Source: Fulvivirga sp. M361 (GTDB lineage Bacteria > Bacteroidota > Bacteroidia > Cytophagales > Cyclobacteriaceae). Taken from it: 64,000 nt of DNA. Positions 1 through 8,291 of the stretch are shown piece after piece. The notes below the pieces were generated by a model, which did no database searches, had not been told where the DNA came from, and worked only from the letters and a program-made list of their open reading frames with translations. Numbering within the stretch: position 1 is the stretch's first letter; every line of letters begins with the position of its first letter. The DNA lies in contig NZ_VKDC01000004.1 in NCBI RefSeq assembly GCF_007097395.1, forward strand, positions 310,001 through 374,000, in the 5' to 3' direction. A program made the position numbers and the translations under genes.

Positions 1-882
1 AATATCGGCACCTATATCAAAATAGAGCAGGCATGTAATGCAGTGCATTACATTTTCCACGGATGGTTTGTCTTTGAAAGGAAGATGAAAATCATAGGAC
101 CTGCCATTACAGTCAACGGACACTAGATGGTCTTCTTCCCTGGTAATTCTAACATCACTGTTCTGGTGGCGCCCCCAGGTAAATCCTCTTGGGCTTAGTT
201 CTGCATCTATCAGTGTATGGTCTTTGCAGTACACTACTACCTCAGCACTTTTAAATAGCAATGCTTTTTCAGCTACTTTTTGTTCGTGGGAGACAAACCC
301 TTCATCATGTGCCGGACCTATGTTAGTGAAGATACCAATGGAAGGCGCTATTATCTTTTGCAAATGTGTCATTTCACCGGTTTGCGAAATGCCAGCTTCA
401 AAAATGGCAACTTCATGGCCTTCTTCTATTTGCCATACGGAAAGAGGAACACCCAACTGCGAATTATAGCTTCTTGGACTTTTAACTACATTCCTGACAG
501 GACTAAAAAGGCGATACAGCCATTCTTTAACAATGGTTTTTCCATTGCTTCCGGTAACGCCAATCACAGGAAGGTCGAACTCACTTCGATGAAAAGCAGC
601 TAAACGCTGTAAGGCCGTTAGTACATTTCTTGCACAAAAAACGTTGGCATGATCCGGTAGACTTACAGGCCGTTGGACCACGAAGTTACGCACCCCCTTT
701 TCATAAAGGTTTGTCACATAGTCATGACCATCGTGATGAAGGCCCGGAATAGCGAAAAACACACTACCCTCCAGCGGAGTAGATTTCCTGCTATCAGTAA
801 CCAGGTATTTGATGGCAATATCCCGGTCAAAATTCAGAAATTCGCCCTCAGTAAGTTGCGGCAATTGCCCAAATAGGATCAT
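1..882 (-). CDS. murF: MurF-type UDP-N-acetylmuramoyl-tripeptide--D-Ala-D-Ala ligase, 5' part only
   Basis: Reading the minus strand from an ATG at 882 gives 294 open codons that run off the left edge. MurF adds D-Ala-D-Ala to the UDP-MurNAc-tripeptide in the cytoplasm, the last cytoplasmic ligase step of peptidoglycan precursor synthesis. Seen: an N-terminal Mur ligase fold with TDSRK near residue 30, the ATP-binding loop GVTGSNGKT followed by IVKEWL near residue 117, and the central-domain element IGPAHDEGF. The IVKEWL wording after the P-loop is typical of the Bacteroidetes proteins in which MurF is fused to a C-terminal alanine racemase (about 820 residues). That half would lie outside the window, so the fusion is an inference. 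The start follows from the usual N-terminus of the family; no better upstream start is seen. Confidence 0.9.
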   Translation of the reverse strand, partial: MILFGQLPQLTEGEFLNFDRDIAIKYLVTDSRKSTPLEGSVFFAIPGLHHDGHDYVTNLYEKGVRNFVVQRPVSLPDHANVFCARNVLTALQRLAAFHRSEFDLPVIGVTGSNGKTIVKEWLYRLFSPVRNVVKSPRSYNSQLGVPLSVWQIEEGHEVAIFEAGISQTGEMTHLQKIIAPSIGIFTNIGPAHDEGFVSHEQKVAEKALLFKSAEVVVYCKDHTLIDAELSPRGFTWGRHQNSDVRITREEDHLVSVDCNGRSYDFHLPFKDKPSVENVMHCITCLLYFDIGADI

Positions 883-911
883 GCTTAAAGATACCGATCC
901 ATTCTATTATT

Positions 912-1655
912 TCAGGCTTTTGATCGTTCTTCCACCTTTTGCCAGTGAATGATATCCATGATATTATTGAGATAATCACCACGTTTGTTCTGATAGTTCA
1001 GGTAATAAGCATGTTCCCATACATCAATACCCAGCAGTGGGGTACCCTGCATTTCAGCAAAGGGCATTAAGGGATTGTCCTGGTTAGGTGTAGTGGTCAC
1101 CTTCATGGACCCTTGTCCATCCTTGATCAGCCATACCCATCCTGAACCAAATACAGATTTACCTCCACTGATCAAAGCACTTTTAAGTTCATCTACCGAA
1201 CCAAAATCCTGATCGATTTTAGTAATGAAATCAGCAGAAGGCATGCTTCCTCCCGGGGTCAAACTTGGCCAAAAGAGTGAATGATTGTAGTGACCTCCAC
1301 CATTGTTTCTAATACCATCTGGCAAATTCCCGTCTTCAAAAAGTTCTTCAAAGCTGCTCATTGGCTTATTGGCAGTTTCCAGTGCAGCCTTTAATTTGTT
1401 TACATATCCCTGATGATGTTTGCCATGATGTATTTCCATCGTAGTAGCATCTATGGTTGCTTCCAACGCATTGTAGTCATAAGGCAGGTCTGGCAATTGA
1501 AGTAGTTCTTCAAAATTTGATACTACATCTTGTTCAGCTGTTTCTTCCGTCTCATTACCGGATTTAGAAGTACAGGCCGACATAATGACAGATGGCGCCA
1601 CTCCTGCCGCCAGCGAAGACGTAGCCAGTGTTTTTATAAAAGATCGTTTTTTCAT
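912..1655 (-). CDS. Fe/Mn superoxide dismutase, exported lipoprotein form
   Basis: This enzyme dismutes superoxide to peroxide and oxygen. The 247-residue protein has about 45 extra N-terminal residues compared with a normal ~200-residue SodA/SodB: a KKRSF-type Tat-like start, a hydrophobic stretch and a lipobox ending at Cys28 (MSAC), so it is probably anchored in the envelope. Metal ligands are all present: His76 in EIHHGKHH, His125 in YNHSLFW, Asp211 and His215 in DVWEHAYY. The NNGGGHYNH wording suggests the manganese type, but cambialistic use is possible. It lies 30 bp downstream of murF on the same strand but is a stand-alone gene by context. Family assignment is certain; location is inferred from the signal. 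Confidence 0.93.
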   Translation of the reverse strand: MKKRSFIKTLATSSLAAGVAPSVIMSACTSKSGNETEETAEQDVVSNFEELLQLPDLPYDYNALEATIDATTMEIHHGKHHQGYVNKLKAALETANKPMSSFEELFEDGNLPDGIRNNGGGHYNHSLFWPSLTPGGSMPSADFITKIDQDFGSVDELKSALISGGKSVFGSGWVWLIKDGQGSMKVTTTPNQDNPLMPFAEMQGTPLLGIDVWEHAYYLNYQNKRGDYLNNIMDIIHWQKVEERSKA

Positions 1656-1858
1656 GAATAAGTTGGTTTAGGACAATGTACAGGAAAGCGTTCAGTTCAT
1701 ATTGATCTCATGAAGGTAAGGCATAAGCACTTTTTTATCAACCTCAATCCTTTAAAAATAAGTTAGTGAGAAAAGCTTGCATGGGCCGGTTAGAAATTAT
1801 TTTGATTAACCAAGCGCTCTAATGTCCGGCGTGAGATGAGTTTTGATCATGGAGTATG

Positions 1859-2725
1859 TTATAATTTCAACACCATTTCATATTGGTTGAGCTGGTTTTG
1901 AAATCCAAGATTTTCAAAGAAGTGATGCAGACTTGTATTCTTTTCAGATATATTAAGTACTGTAAAATTATGCTTTCTACTGGTATGTAGCACTTTTTGT
2001 ACCATGCTAGACCCTATTCCTTTACCACGAAACATTGGATCGACCCCAATTTGGTTGATCCGGCCAAAGGCAGGCTGATAAATGATATAGCCCATACATT
2101 GACCTTCTTCCTTTCTGGCTTCCATGACATTGATATTTGGCAAATTTTGCTCTATCATTTCCCGGGAGTCAAGGAAGGAGGGGTCATGATCTGCAAAAGG
2201 GGCATAGGTCTGCCATAATGGTCTCGGCACATCTATATAAGAGACACCTTCCACCTTCTTTTTCCTGATCGGTTTGATCAGCTTATAGCATTTGAAAAAA
2301 TCACATTTTTCAAAGCCCACAGACTCATATGCCCTGATGGCTTTATCGTTTGTGGTAAGCACCTCCAGGACACTTTGTTCTATACCTTTTGTATGGAAAA
2401 TGGGAAGAAGGTGATCGTACATTGCTGCAACCAGCCGCCGCCCACGGTATTTAGGACGTACTCCTGTACCTCCATTATAAGCGGTAAGGACACCTTTATA
2501 GTTATTAATGGCGGTGAATATGAAGGCAGCAAGACCCCCTCCTTCATGAAAGACACCGCATGAAGACTCGAAGGAAATTTTAAGTCGTTGAACGAACTTT
2601 TGTACAAATTGCTCTTTGGTAAGTTTAAAGGGAACACTATAATCGGAAAATGAATCGAGAAATGCCAGATAGATGTCTGTAAGTATTCCCGGGTCAAGAG
2701 CTTCTATATGGAAGGTTTTGTTCAT
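1859..2725 (-). CDS. Tandem GNAT acetyltransferase
   Basis: A 288-residue protein with two GNAT (acyl-CoA-dependent N-acetyltransferase) modules. The first acetyl-CoA loop is around residues 89-96 (VRPKYRGRRL) and the second around 228-238 (VDPMFRGKGIG). The C-terminal module ends with the usual LGF near residue 273. Two-domain GNATs often have one degenerate copy, and here the first loop (RGRRLV) departs further from the R/Q-x-x-G-x-G/A consensus than the second. The substrate cannot be told from the sequence. The start codon shares one base with the stop of the CsaA-like gene upstream (TAATG), so the two are probably translated from one mRNA. Confidence 0.85.
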   Translation of the reverse strand: MNKTFHIEALDPGILTDIYLAFLDSFSDYSVPFKLTKEQFVQKFVQRLKISFESSCGVFHEGGGLAAFIFTAINNYKGVLTAYNGGTGVRPKYRGRRLVAAMYDHLLPIFHTKGIEQSVLEVLTTNDKAIRAYESVGFEKCDFFKCYKLIKPIRKKKVEGVSYIDVPRPLWQTYAPFADHDPSFLDSREMIEQNLPNINVMEARKEEGQCMGYIIYQPAFGRINQIGVDPMFRGKGIGSSMVQKVLHTSRKHNFTVLNISEKNTSLHHFFENLGFQNQLNQYEMVLKL

Positions 2726-3069
2726 TATATCAATCGTGCTCCGTTTGGAACATCACCTTTATCGTCCGGCCGTGCAAGAACGATATGACCATCGGCATCT
2801 GCAAAACCCGTGATCAGCACCTCAGACATGAACGGACCGATCTGCTTCTTCGGAAAATTAACAACACATATGACCTGCGTGTTCATCAAATCCTCCTTAG
2901 CATAGTGATAGGTAATCTGGGCACTGGATTTTTTTATTCCCAGGTCACCTCCGAAATCTACGGACACCTTATAGGCAGGCCGACTTGCCTCAGGAAACTC
3001 CTCTACATTCACGATAGTACCTATTCGCAGTTCTACCTTATCAAAATCACTCCAGGTTATTACTGTCAT
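2725..3069 (-). CDS. csaA: CsaA-like tRNA-binding-domain protein
   Basis: A small OB-fold protein of the EMAP/tRNA-binding type (114 residues from the ATG at 3069). The family carries RNA-binding and reported chaperone/export activity. Typical wording is present: FDKVELRIGTI at the N-terminus, RPAYKVSVDFG, VNFPKKQIGPFMSEVL and a C-terminal PNGARLI. The frame is open upstream to 3165, but the 32 extra residues do not resemble the family and the Met before TVITW fits the normal length, so I place the start at 3069. The gene overlaps the GNAT gene by one base. Confidence 0.88.
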   Translation of the reverse strand: MTVITWSDFDKVELRIGTIVNVEEFPEASRPAYKVSVDFGGDLGIKKSSAQITYHYAKEDLMNTQVICVVNFPKKQIGPFMSEVLITGFADADGHIVLARPDDKGDVPNGARLI

Positions 3070-3174
3070 TGTATAAATTTTTGTTAAAATATGTAAATTA
3101 TAGTACATGGCGAACCAGTGATCGAAACAATTTGATAAGTAGTTCGTATATTTAGTACCTCTCAAGAGAGCTGT

Positions 3175-3588
3175 ATGAAATCGAATTACTCGAAGCTGTT
3201 TCTAGCACATATTGTCTTTGCATTTTTAGTCATGTTCAATCCTGTTCAGGTATATGGACAGGAGGGTGACTATTTTTATGAAGATGAGGCACATGAAGAC
3301 CAGGCGAATGAATCAGCGATTATGAGCCCTGATGAGCATTATGTGGTAAAGGAAAAATCCAACACCAAAACTTCACGCCCTGCTTCAATAAAAGAAAGCA
3401 GTAAAAACGCAAAAACCGCTGCAGGCAAGAAAAATACTCCTCCGCTACAAAAACCAAAGGAAGCGCCTGTTGTGAATGAAGAAACCCAGGAGATGTCTTC
3501 ACCACAGGACACAGAATCGCCACTTTCTTTTAATTTCTTGTATTATATTATTCAGAAGTTCAAATTTTCTGACGTCATTGACGAATAG
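3175..3588 (+). CDS. Exported charged protein of unknown function
   Basis: A 137-residue protein with a clear signal peptide (hydrophobic residues 9-22, cleavage probably after VYGQ). The mature part is low-complexity: acidic at first (GDYFYEDEAHEDQ), then Lys/Pro/Ser-rich, ending in a short hydrophobic-aromatic segment (FNFLYYIIQKFKF). I recognise no domain. It starts about 100 bp from the divergent csaA-like gene and lies just in front of the TonB-dependent receptor, but the receptor has its own operator, so co-transcription is not implied. Confidence 0.6.
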   Translation: MKSNYSKLFLAHIVFAFLVMFNPVQVYGQEGDYFYEDEAHEDQANESAIMSPDEHYVVKEKSNTKTSRPASIKESSKNAKTAAGKKNTPPLQKPKEAPVVNEETQEMSSPQDTESPLSFNFLYYIIQKFKFSDVIDE

Positions 3589-3655
3589 TAATCTGTCAAT
3601 TGTGTGTCAATCTGCTACCTTTTATAAAATAATAACAAAAGGATCATCGGATATT

Positions 3656-3670
3656 TGCAACTTTGTTGCA
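3656..3670. promoter_or_regulatory. TGCAAC-N3-GTTGCA palindrome, putative Fur/Zur-family operator
   Basis: A perfect 6-3-6 inverted repeat (TGCAAC TTT GTTGCA) ends two bases before the ATG at 3673. A closely related palindrome sits before the partner lipoprotein gene (6165-6179). Short GC-containing palindromes of this size in front of TonB receptors are usual for Fur-family metalloregulators. Which metal it responds to is inference. The overlapping GATATTTGC resembles the Bacteroidetes -7 element (TAnnTTTG), which would put the operator on the transcription start and give an almost leaderless mRNA. Confidence 0.55.
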
Positions 3671-3672
3671 TA

Positions 3673-6105
3673 ATGCTTTTAAAGTCTTTACCCTTTCTTT
3701 TATCTCTGGGCCTTCTAACGGGTTATGCTAACTCATATGGTCAGGCTAAAAATTGTGCCAAAAACTGCACTTGTACCGTATCTGGTGAAATTGTGGATGC
3801 AACAACAGGAGAAGCTGTCGCTTTTGCTACTGTAAAAATCATAGATAGTGACAAAGGAGTATTATCTAATGCCGAAGGGCATTTTGAGATCAGGGGTTTA
3901 TGTGTGACTGAGGTAGACATTGAGGTATCTCACATTGGCTACAAGCGTATTATGCATCACCATGACATTTACCATCCGCGGCTGCAAGTGCAGTTGGCTG
4001 CTGACGAAGTAGTACTGGAAAGTATTATTGTAGAAGGGGAAAGTACAGGCGCCGGTCTGCTCTCACTGGCAGAGGTAGCACTGGAAGGAAAAAAACTGGA
4101 TGAAGTAAAAAACAAGTCATTAGGAGATGCACTGGCCACTTTAAGCGGGGTTAGTACGCTAAAAACAGGGCAGAACATAGTGAAGCCCGTAGTCCACGGA
4201 CTGCATAGTAATCGTGTATTGATCATCAACAATGGGGTGCGCCACGAATTCCAAAATTGGGGTGCGGAACATGCCCCTGAAATAGATCCTTCTCTGGTGG
4301 ATAAGCTCAGTGTGGTGAAAGGCGCAGCCACAGTACGTTATGGGCCTGATGCATTGGGCGGCGTGATACTGATAGATGCGCCACCCCTGGAGTTACATGA
4401 AGACTGGAATGGAGAAGTTAGTCTTTCGGGAAACACCAATGGCAGATCAGGTGAAGGTAGTGTAGAGTTACATAAAGGTTTTGACCGGACTGCTTTTTTT
4501 GGTCAGGCTTCCTGGATACAGCAAGGTGACTTATCCGCTCCTGACTATCAACTCACCAATACAGGGAAAAAAGAATGGAGCGCTGCTGCAGGTGCACGTT
4601 ATCATTGGCCTCATGTAGATTTGAATGTTTACTATTCTCATTTTAACCAGGAACTGGGCATTCTCAGGGCTTCCGTTTCCGGCAATTTAGTGGATCTTGC
4701 GAACAGCATCGAAAGCGAAATACCTCCTAATACACGACCTTTTTCCTATGATATCAATAATCCAAGACAGACCGTAGAGCATGACCTGTTTAAATTGCAA
4801 GGCAAATGGAATGGTGATCATCAGTCTTTGGATGTTCAGTACGCATTTCAATTGAATAAACGGAAGGAGTTTGACGTACGCCGCGGGGCAAATAACCAAC
4901 GTCCGGGCATTGACCTGGAACTAATCAGTCATATCCTGGAGGCAGACTGGAAGCATGCCAACTTCAAAAGGTGGGAAGGTAATATAGGTGTACAAGCTAT
5001 TTATCAAGATAATAACAACCAGCCTGGCACTAACACAGTGCCTTTTATTCCAAACTATAATGTCCTGCGGTTAGGAGCTTATTTGATAGAATCACTTCCT
5101 ATAGGGAACAACTGGGTAGAAGTCGGTTTACGCTATGACTATCAAAACTTTTCTGTAGTAGGCCGTGAACCTGATAACAGTGTATACAAAAATGAGCTGA
5201 CCTACCAAAATGCCTCATTTACCACAGGCTATCGATGGAAGTTCAGCAAGTCTAAAAGTTTTAGAACGAATCTAGGAACAGCATGGAGAGCTCCCAACGT
5301 TTCAGAACTATACAGTTTTGGCCGGCACCAATCTTCCATTGACTATGGGTTGCTACGTTATAGTATTAGCGAAGCAAATCTGGTAACAACGGATGATATC
5401 CTTACAGAAGAAGAACGTCCGGTTCCTTCAGAAATTGGTGTTAAATGGGTGAACACATACCAGTGGAAGAATAAATTCATTGACGCGGAAGTTACCGCTT
5501 ATGTTAACTATATTGATAATTACATTTATTCGCGACCCGGCGGTATCACGCAAACGGTACGTGGTGCTTTTCCTTTCTTTCTATTTGATCAAGCTGATGC
5601 ACTATTTTTTGGATTGGATGTAAGCAGCACCATCAAACATAGTGGTAAGTGGAAATCTGAGTTTAACGGAAATTATTTATGGGCACGAGATATAGAAAAT
5701 AATGACAATTTTGTAGCATTACCTCCAGTCAACCTTGCTTACCGAATCTCATTTAATACCAGGAAATTGGGTCCTTTTCGATCCTCAGAGTTTACGCTGG
5801 ATCTGGGGTATACATTTCAACAGTTTCAGGCACCCAGAACTATTTCTGTCCGAACGCTACTGGAGGCAAAAAGCGATGACATTAATATTTTTGCTGAAAA
5901 CGCCGCTGATTTTGATTTTATCGACCCTCCTGACGGGTATTTTTTAGCAGGGTTTTTATGGCGTTCTACCATTGGCCCTGTCAATACATTGCTACGTATT
6001 GATAATCTATTGAATGTCAATTATAGAAACTATACCGATCGCCTTCGTTACTTTGCTGACGATGCAGGTATCAATGTAGGCTTAACCCTTTCCTATGCGT
6101 TCTGA
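3673..6105 (+). CDS. TonB-dependent outer-membrane receptor, probably metal (zinc?) uptake
   Basis: A receptor of about 810 residues. Order: signal peptide (LLKSLPFLLSLGLLTGYANSYG), a short Cys-rich stretch (NCAKNCTCTV), a CarboxypepD_reg-like/DUF4480 beta-sandwich (SGEIVDATTGEAVAFATVKI), a plug domain (HGLHSNRVLIINNGVRHE... with SVVKGAATVRYGPDALGGV) and a 22-strand barrel ending in the aromatic LTLSYAF. Conserved plug wording WGAEHAPEID and the His cluster MHHHDIYHP fit metal-ion receptors of the ZnuD-like group. Neighbouring partner lipoprotein and shared palindrome support a metal regulon. The reading frame is open from a TTG at 3655, but that codon lies inside the operator, so the ATG at 3673 is the better start. 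Substrate is inferred, not proven. Confidence 0.88.
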   Translation: MLLKSLPFLLSLGLLTGYANSYGQAKNCAKNCTCTVSGEIVDATTGEAVAFATVKIIDSDKGVLSNAEGHFEIRGLCVTEVDIEVSHIGYKRIMHHHDIYHPRLQVQLAADEVVLESIIVEGESTGAGLLSLAEVALEGKKLDEVKNKSLGDALATLSGVSTLKTGQNIVKPVVHGLHSNRVLIINNGVRHEFQNWGAEHAPEIDPSLVDKLSVVKGAATVRYGPDALGGVILIDAPPLELHEDWNGEVSLSGNTNGRSGEGSVELHKGFDRTAFFGQASWIQQGDLSAPDYQLTNTGKKEWSAAAGARYHWPHVDLNVYYSHFNQELGILRASVSGNLVDLANSIESEIPPNTRPFSYDINNPRQTVEHDLFKLQGKWNGDHQSLDVQYAFQLNKRKEFDVRRGANNQRPGIDLELISHILEADWKHANFKRWEGNIGVQAIYQDNNNQPGTNTVPFIPNYNVLRLGAYLIESLPIGNNWVEVGLRYDYQNFSVVGREPDNSVYKNELTYQNASFTTGYRWKFSKSKSFRTNLGTAWRAPNVSELYSFGRHQSSIDYGLLRYSISEANLVTTDDILTEEERPVPSEIGVKWVNTYQWKNKFIDAEVTAYVNYIDNYIYSRPGGITQTVRGAFPFFLFDQADALFFGLDVSSTIKHSGKWKSEFNGNYLWARDIENNDNFVALPPVNLAYRISFNTRKLGPFRSSEFTLDLGYTFQQFQAPRTISVRTLLEAKSDDINIFAENAADFDFIDPPDGYFLAGFLWRSTIGPVNTLLRIDNLLNVNYRNYTDRLRYFADDAGINVGLTLSYAF

Positions 6106-6164
6106 TGCTTGATTTAAATCATACTTTTCTTGTAACACTATTGTATTGTTCTTATACTTGTACT

Positions 6165-6179
6165 TGCAACAATATTGCA
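6165..6179. promoter_or_regulatory. Second TGCAA-N5-TTGCA palindrome, putative shared operator
   Basis: TGCAA CAATA TTGCA lies 15 bases before the ATG of the lipoprotein gene at 6195. It matches the palindrome at 3656-3670 at 11 of the 12 arm positions, and both are preceded by TA-(C/T)-TTGC. Two such sites in front of two adjacent genes argue that the same repressor controls both. Confidence 0.5.
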
Positions 6180-6194
6180 TTAATCTAAACAAAC

Positions 6195-6863
6195 ATGAAA
6201 CACATTAACTATTTCCTAAGTCTTTTAAGCCTCCTGAGTTTGGCTACATTATTCAGCTGTAGTGACGATGACCCCCCTTCTGCCGAAAATGAAGAAGAAA
6301 TCATTGATCTGGTGAAGCTGACCTTTACACCGGCAGGAACCGGAACACCCATAGTTGTTGAAGCTAAAGATGATGACGGAGAAGGTCCCGGAGATTTTGA
6401 GCTTGACCCTATCAATTTGGCGGCAGGTGTGATATACACACTAACTATTGAGGTCAGAAATGAAGAGGAGGGTGAAGACATTACAGAAGAAATAAAGGGA
6501 GAAGCTACGGCGCATCAGTTCTTCTTCGCCTGGACAGGCCAGATCTTTGAGAATCCTAACGGATTGGGTAACTACGCTGATGACGGCCAGAGTCAAGGGC
6601 CATATGGGAATGAAGGAGGTTCAGTATTATACGCCGATGAAGAAACAGACCTTCAATTCGAACCGGATGAAGATGGAGTAGTTCCACGGGATAATGTTCC
6701 TGTAGGTTTGACTACCACCTGGGAAACTATAGAAACACCACCCATGGATGCACAACAGTTCAGAGTAGTATTATTACATCAGCCCGGATTAAAAACGGCT
6801 ACTTCCGATTCTTCCATTGGAGATCCTGATGTAGACCTTACGTTCAGTATTACTATACAATAA
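6195..6863 (+). CDS. Lipoprotein partner of the TonB receptor ('type 1 periplasmic-binding fold' annotation family)
   Basis: A 222-residue lipoprotein (lipobox LFSC, Cys22) with a strongly acidic N-terminal linker and a beta-rich body. Wording such as LTFTPAGTGTPIVVEAKDDD, EATAHQFFFAWTG and FRVVLLHQPGLKTAT is recurrent in a Bacteroidetes family found directly after TonB-dependent receptors, usually annotated as 'type 1 periplasmic binding fold superfamily'. Acidic clusters and the His in EATAHQFFF could bind metal. It follows the receptor by 90 bp with its own operator-like palindrome, so it is likely co-regulated. Function unproven. Confidence 0.75.
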   Translation: MKHINYFLSLLSLLSLATLFSCSDDDPPSAENEEEIIDLVKLTFTPAGTGTPIVVEAKDDDGEGPGDFELDPINLAAGVIYTLTIEVRNEEEGEDITEEIKGEATAHQFFFAWTGQIFENPNGLGNYADDGQSQGPYGNEGGSVLYADEETDLQFEPDEDGVVPRDNVPVGLTTTWETIETPPMDAQQFRVVLLHQPGLKTATSDSSIGDPDVDLTFSITIQ

Positions 6864-6916
6864 ACTCATGTCATAACGACCTATTCAGATGAGATCAGGT
6901 TGTCGGACATCGTAAA

Positions 6917-6950
6917 GAGTCATCGGGATTTTCCGATGGCTTTGTTTGTC
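6917..6950 (+). terminator. Stem-loop terminator after the lipoprotein gene
   Basis: CATCGG (6921-6926) and CCGATG (6933-6938) form a stem with a six-base loop. The stem can be extended to 6917/6942 with wobble pairs and is followed by a T-rich run (CTTTGTTTGT). It ends the receptor/lipoprotein unit. Confidence 0.55.
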
Positions 6951-7130
6951 TAAAAGTGTTATCAAAATAGTGTTAAAGTAGTTCTATCACTATCTTTAAC
7001 TACAAAAATAGGTGAAAACCAAACCGTTGGTATGCACCGTCGTTTAACTATCTGTACTGAGGAAATCATTATTCGGTAAAAGTAATACTGATAACTTCCT
7101 CCAAAATGGGTTTAGGTTGAATGTTATCAG
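6951..7130 (+). ncRNA. Possible small RNA or leader region (gene-free)
   Basis: About 180 bases without a coding frame lie between a weak terminator and a very strong one. CTGATAAC (7088-7095) and GTTATCAG (7123-7130) form an 8-bp inverted repeat directly before the strong terminator stem, and CCTCC inside its loop could compete for the GGAGG of that terminator. This is the layout of a small RNA or attenuator, but no known family is recognised and the promoter is not clear. Confidence 0.25.
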
Positions 7131-7163
7131 GGAGGCCATTCTAAGAATGGCCTCCGATTTTTT
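7131..7163 (+). terminator. Strong intrinsic terminator
   Basis: GGAGGCCATT (7131-7140) and AATGGCCTCC (7146-7155) form a perfect 10-bp stem with a five-base loop, followed by GATTTTTT. No gene ends immediately upstream, so it closes either a long 3' UTR or a non-coding transcript. Confidence 0.85.
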
Positions 7164-7205
7164 AAAGTAATATGACGCAGGCTGTATTTAAACGGTTAAT
7201 ATCAG

Positions 7206-7236
7206 TTTGCCAATAACTGAATCTGTTTATTTTTAG
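7206..7236 (+). promoter_or_regulatory. Bacteroidetes-type promoter for the PD40 gene
   Basis: TTTG (7206-7209) is followed after 18 bases by TATTTTTA (7228-7235), a one-mismatch copy of the Bacteroidetes TAnnTTTG element. It sits about 55 bp before the ATG at 7290 and downstream of the strong terminator. Confidence 0.5.
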
Positions 7237-7289
7237 TATCTTATAAAAGAACCAATATATTTGATGGTAAGGCAAGGAATAAACAAAAA

Positions 7290-8291
7290 ATGAAGTATAT
7301 ACCTCTTATCCCTATCATTACGCTTTTTCTGGCTTCTTGTGACAGACCTAAACAGCCGGACGCATTGCATGATCAAAACACCACTGAAAACCTGGAAATA
7401 GCTCTTGACTATACGCCGGAGATGGTCGGCCCAGGCATTATTTCAAGAAGTTCATTTGAAGGACATGCCAGCATTACACCAAATGGAGATGAAATATATT
7501 TTGCTGTTTATTCAAATGATCACGGCTACAGTACCATAGCCTACTCTGCTAAAAAAGAAAATAAATGGTCTGAGCCGGAGATCGTAAGCTTCTCAGGGCG
7601 TTACAGCGATGGATCTCCGGCATTATCACCTGATGGTAAAACACTCTACTTTAGTTCCAGACGGCCAATAAATGGAGACGTTATTAACACGAGCAATGAT
7701 CTCTGGTACGCTAAAAGAAATGTAGATAGCAAATGGGCTGCTCCTCAACGATTGAAAGGAAAAATCAATACACCTTACAACGAGTTTTCGCCCTCTGTTG
7801 ATCAGAAAGGGAACTTATACTTTTGCTCAAACCGACCTGATGGGTATGGCGACATGGATATTTATTATGCAGAATATATTGATGGAAAGTACGGGGACCC
7901 TATACTTCTTAATGATTCCGTTAACTCTCAGTATCACGAAGGGAACGTGGGAATTTCGCCTGATGGAAAGGTGCTTTATTTGATGGTCCAACATAAGCCG
8001 GGAGACCTGGGTTATGATGATATTCATTACGCGGTAATGAAAGGTGACACCTGGAGTAAGGCTAAAAATATTGGCCCAATAGTAAATACTCCGACGTATG
8101 ACTTCTCACCAAAAATATCTCCGGATGGTAAGATACTCTATTTTTCCAGTCGTATAAACAGAGATTACAATGCCCCTCATATCGCTTATACTTACAACTC
8201 TTTTCAAAAGCATTTAAATTCTCCTTTAAATGGATTGGGGAATATTTACCGGGTAGAGTTGAGTTCATTGAATTTGGAACTGGATGAGTAG
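7290..8291 (+). CDS. PD40 (WD40-like) beta-propeller lipoprotein
   Basis: A 333-residue lipoprotein (lipobox LASC, Cys16) built from repeated TolB/PD40-type blades. Blade signatures are SPDGKTLYFSSRRP near residue 113, QKGNLYFCSNRPDGYGDMDIYY near 172-193, SPDGKVLYLM near 225 and SPDGKILYFSSR near 277. Such proteins occur as surface or periplasmic scaffold/sensor modules in Bacteroidetes; a specific ligand cannot be named. It overlaps the following cysE gene by 8 bp, which is unusual because the functions are unrelated. Confidence 0.85.
   Translation: MKYIPLIPIITLFLASCDRPKQPDALHDQNTTENLEIALDYTPEMVGPGIISRSSFEGHASITPNGDEIYFAVYSNDHGYSTIAYSAKKENKWSEPEIVSFSGRYSDGSPALSPDGKTLYFSSRRPINGDVINTSNDLWYAKRNVDSKWAAPQRLKGKINTPYNEFSPSVDQKGNLYFCSNRPDGYGDMDIYYAEYIDGKYGDPILLNDSVNSQYHEGNVGISPDGKVLYLMVQHKPGDLGYDDIHYAVMKGDTWSKAKNIGPIVNTPTYDFSPKISPDGKILYFSSRINRDYNAPHIAYTYNSFQKHLNSPLNGLGNIYRVELSSLNLELDE

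Noticed and set aside
3655-3672. TTG at 3655 as start of the TonB receptor
   Set aside because: It lies inside the operator palindrome and adds residues before the signal peptide; ATG 3673 is better.
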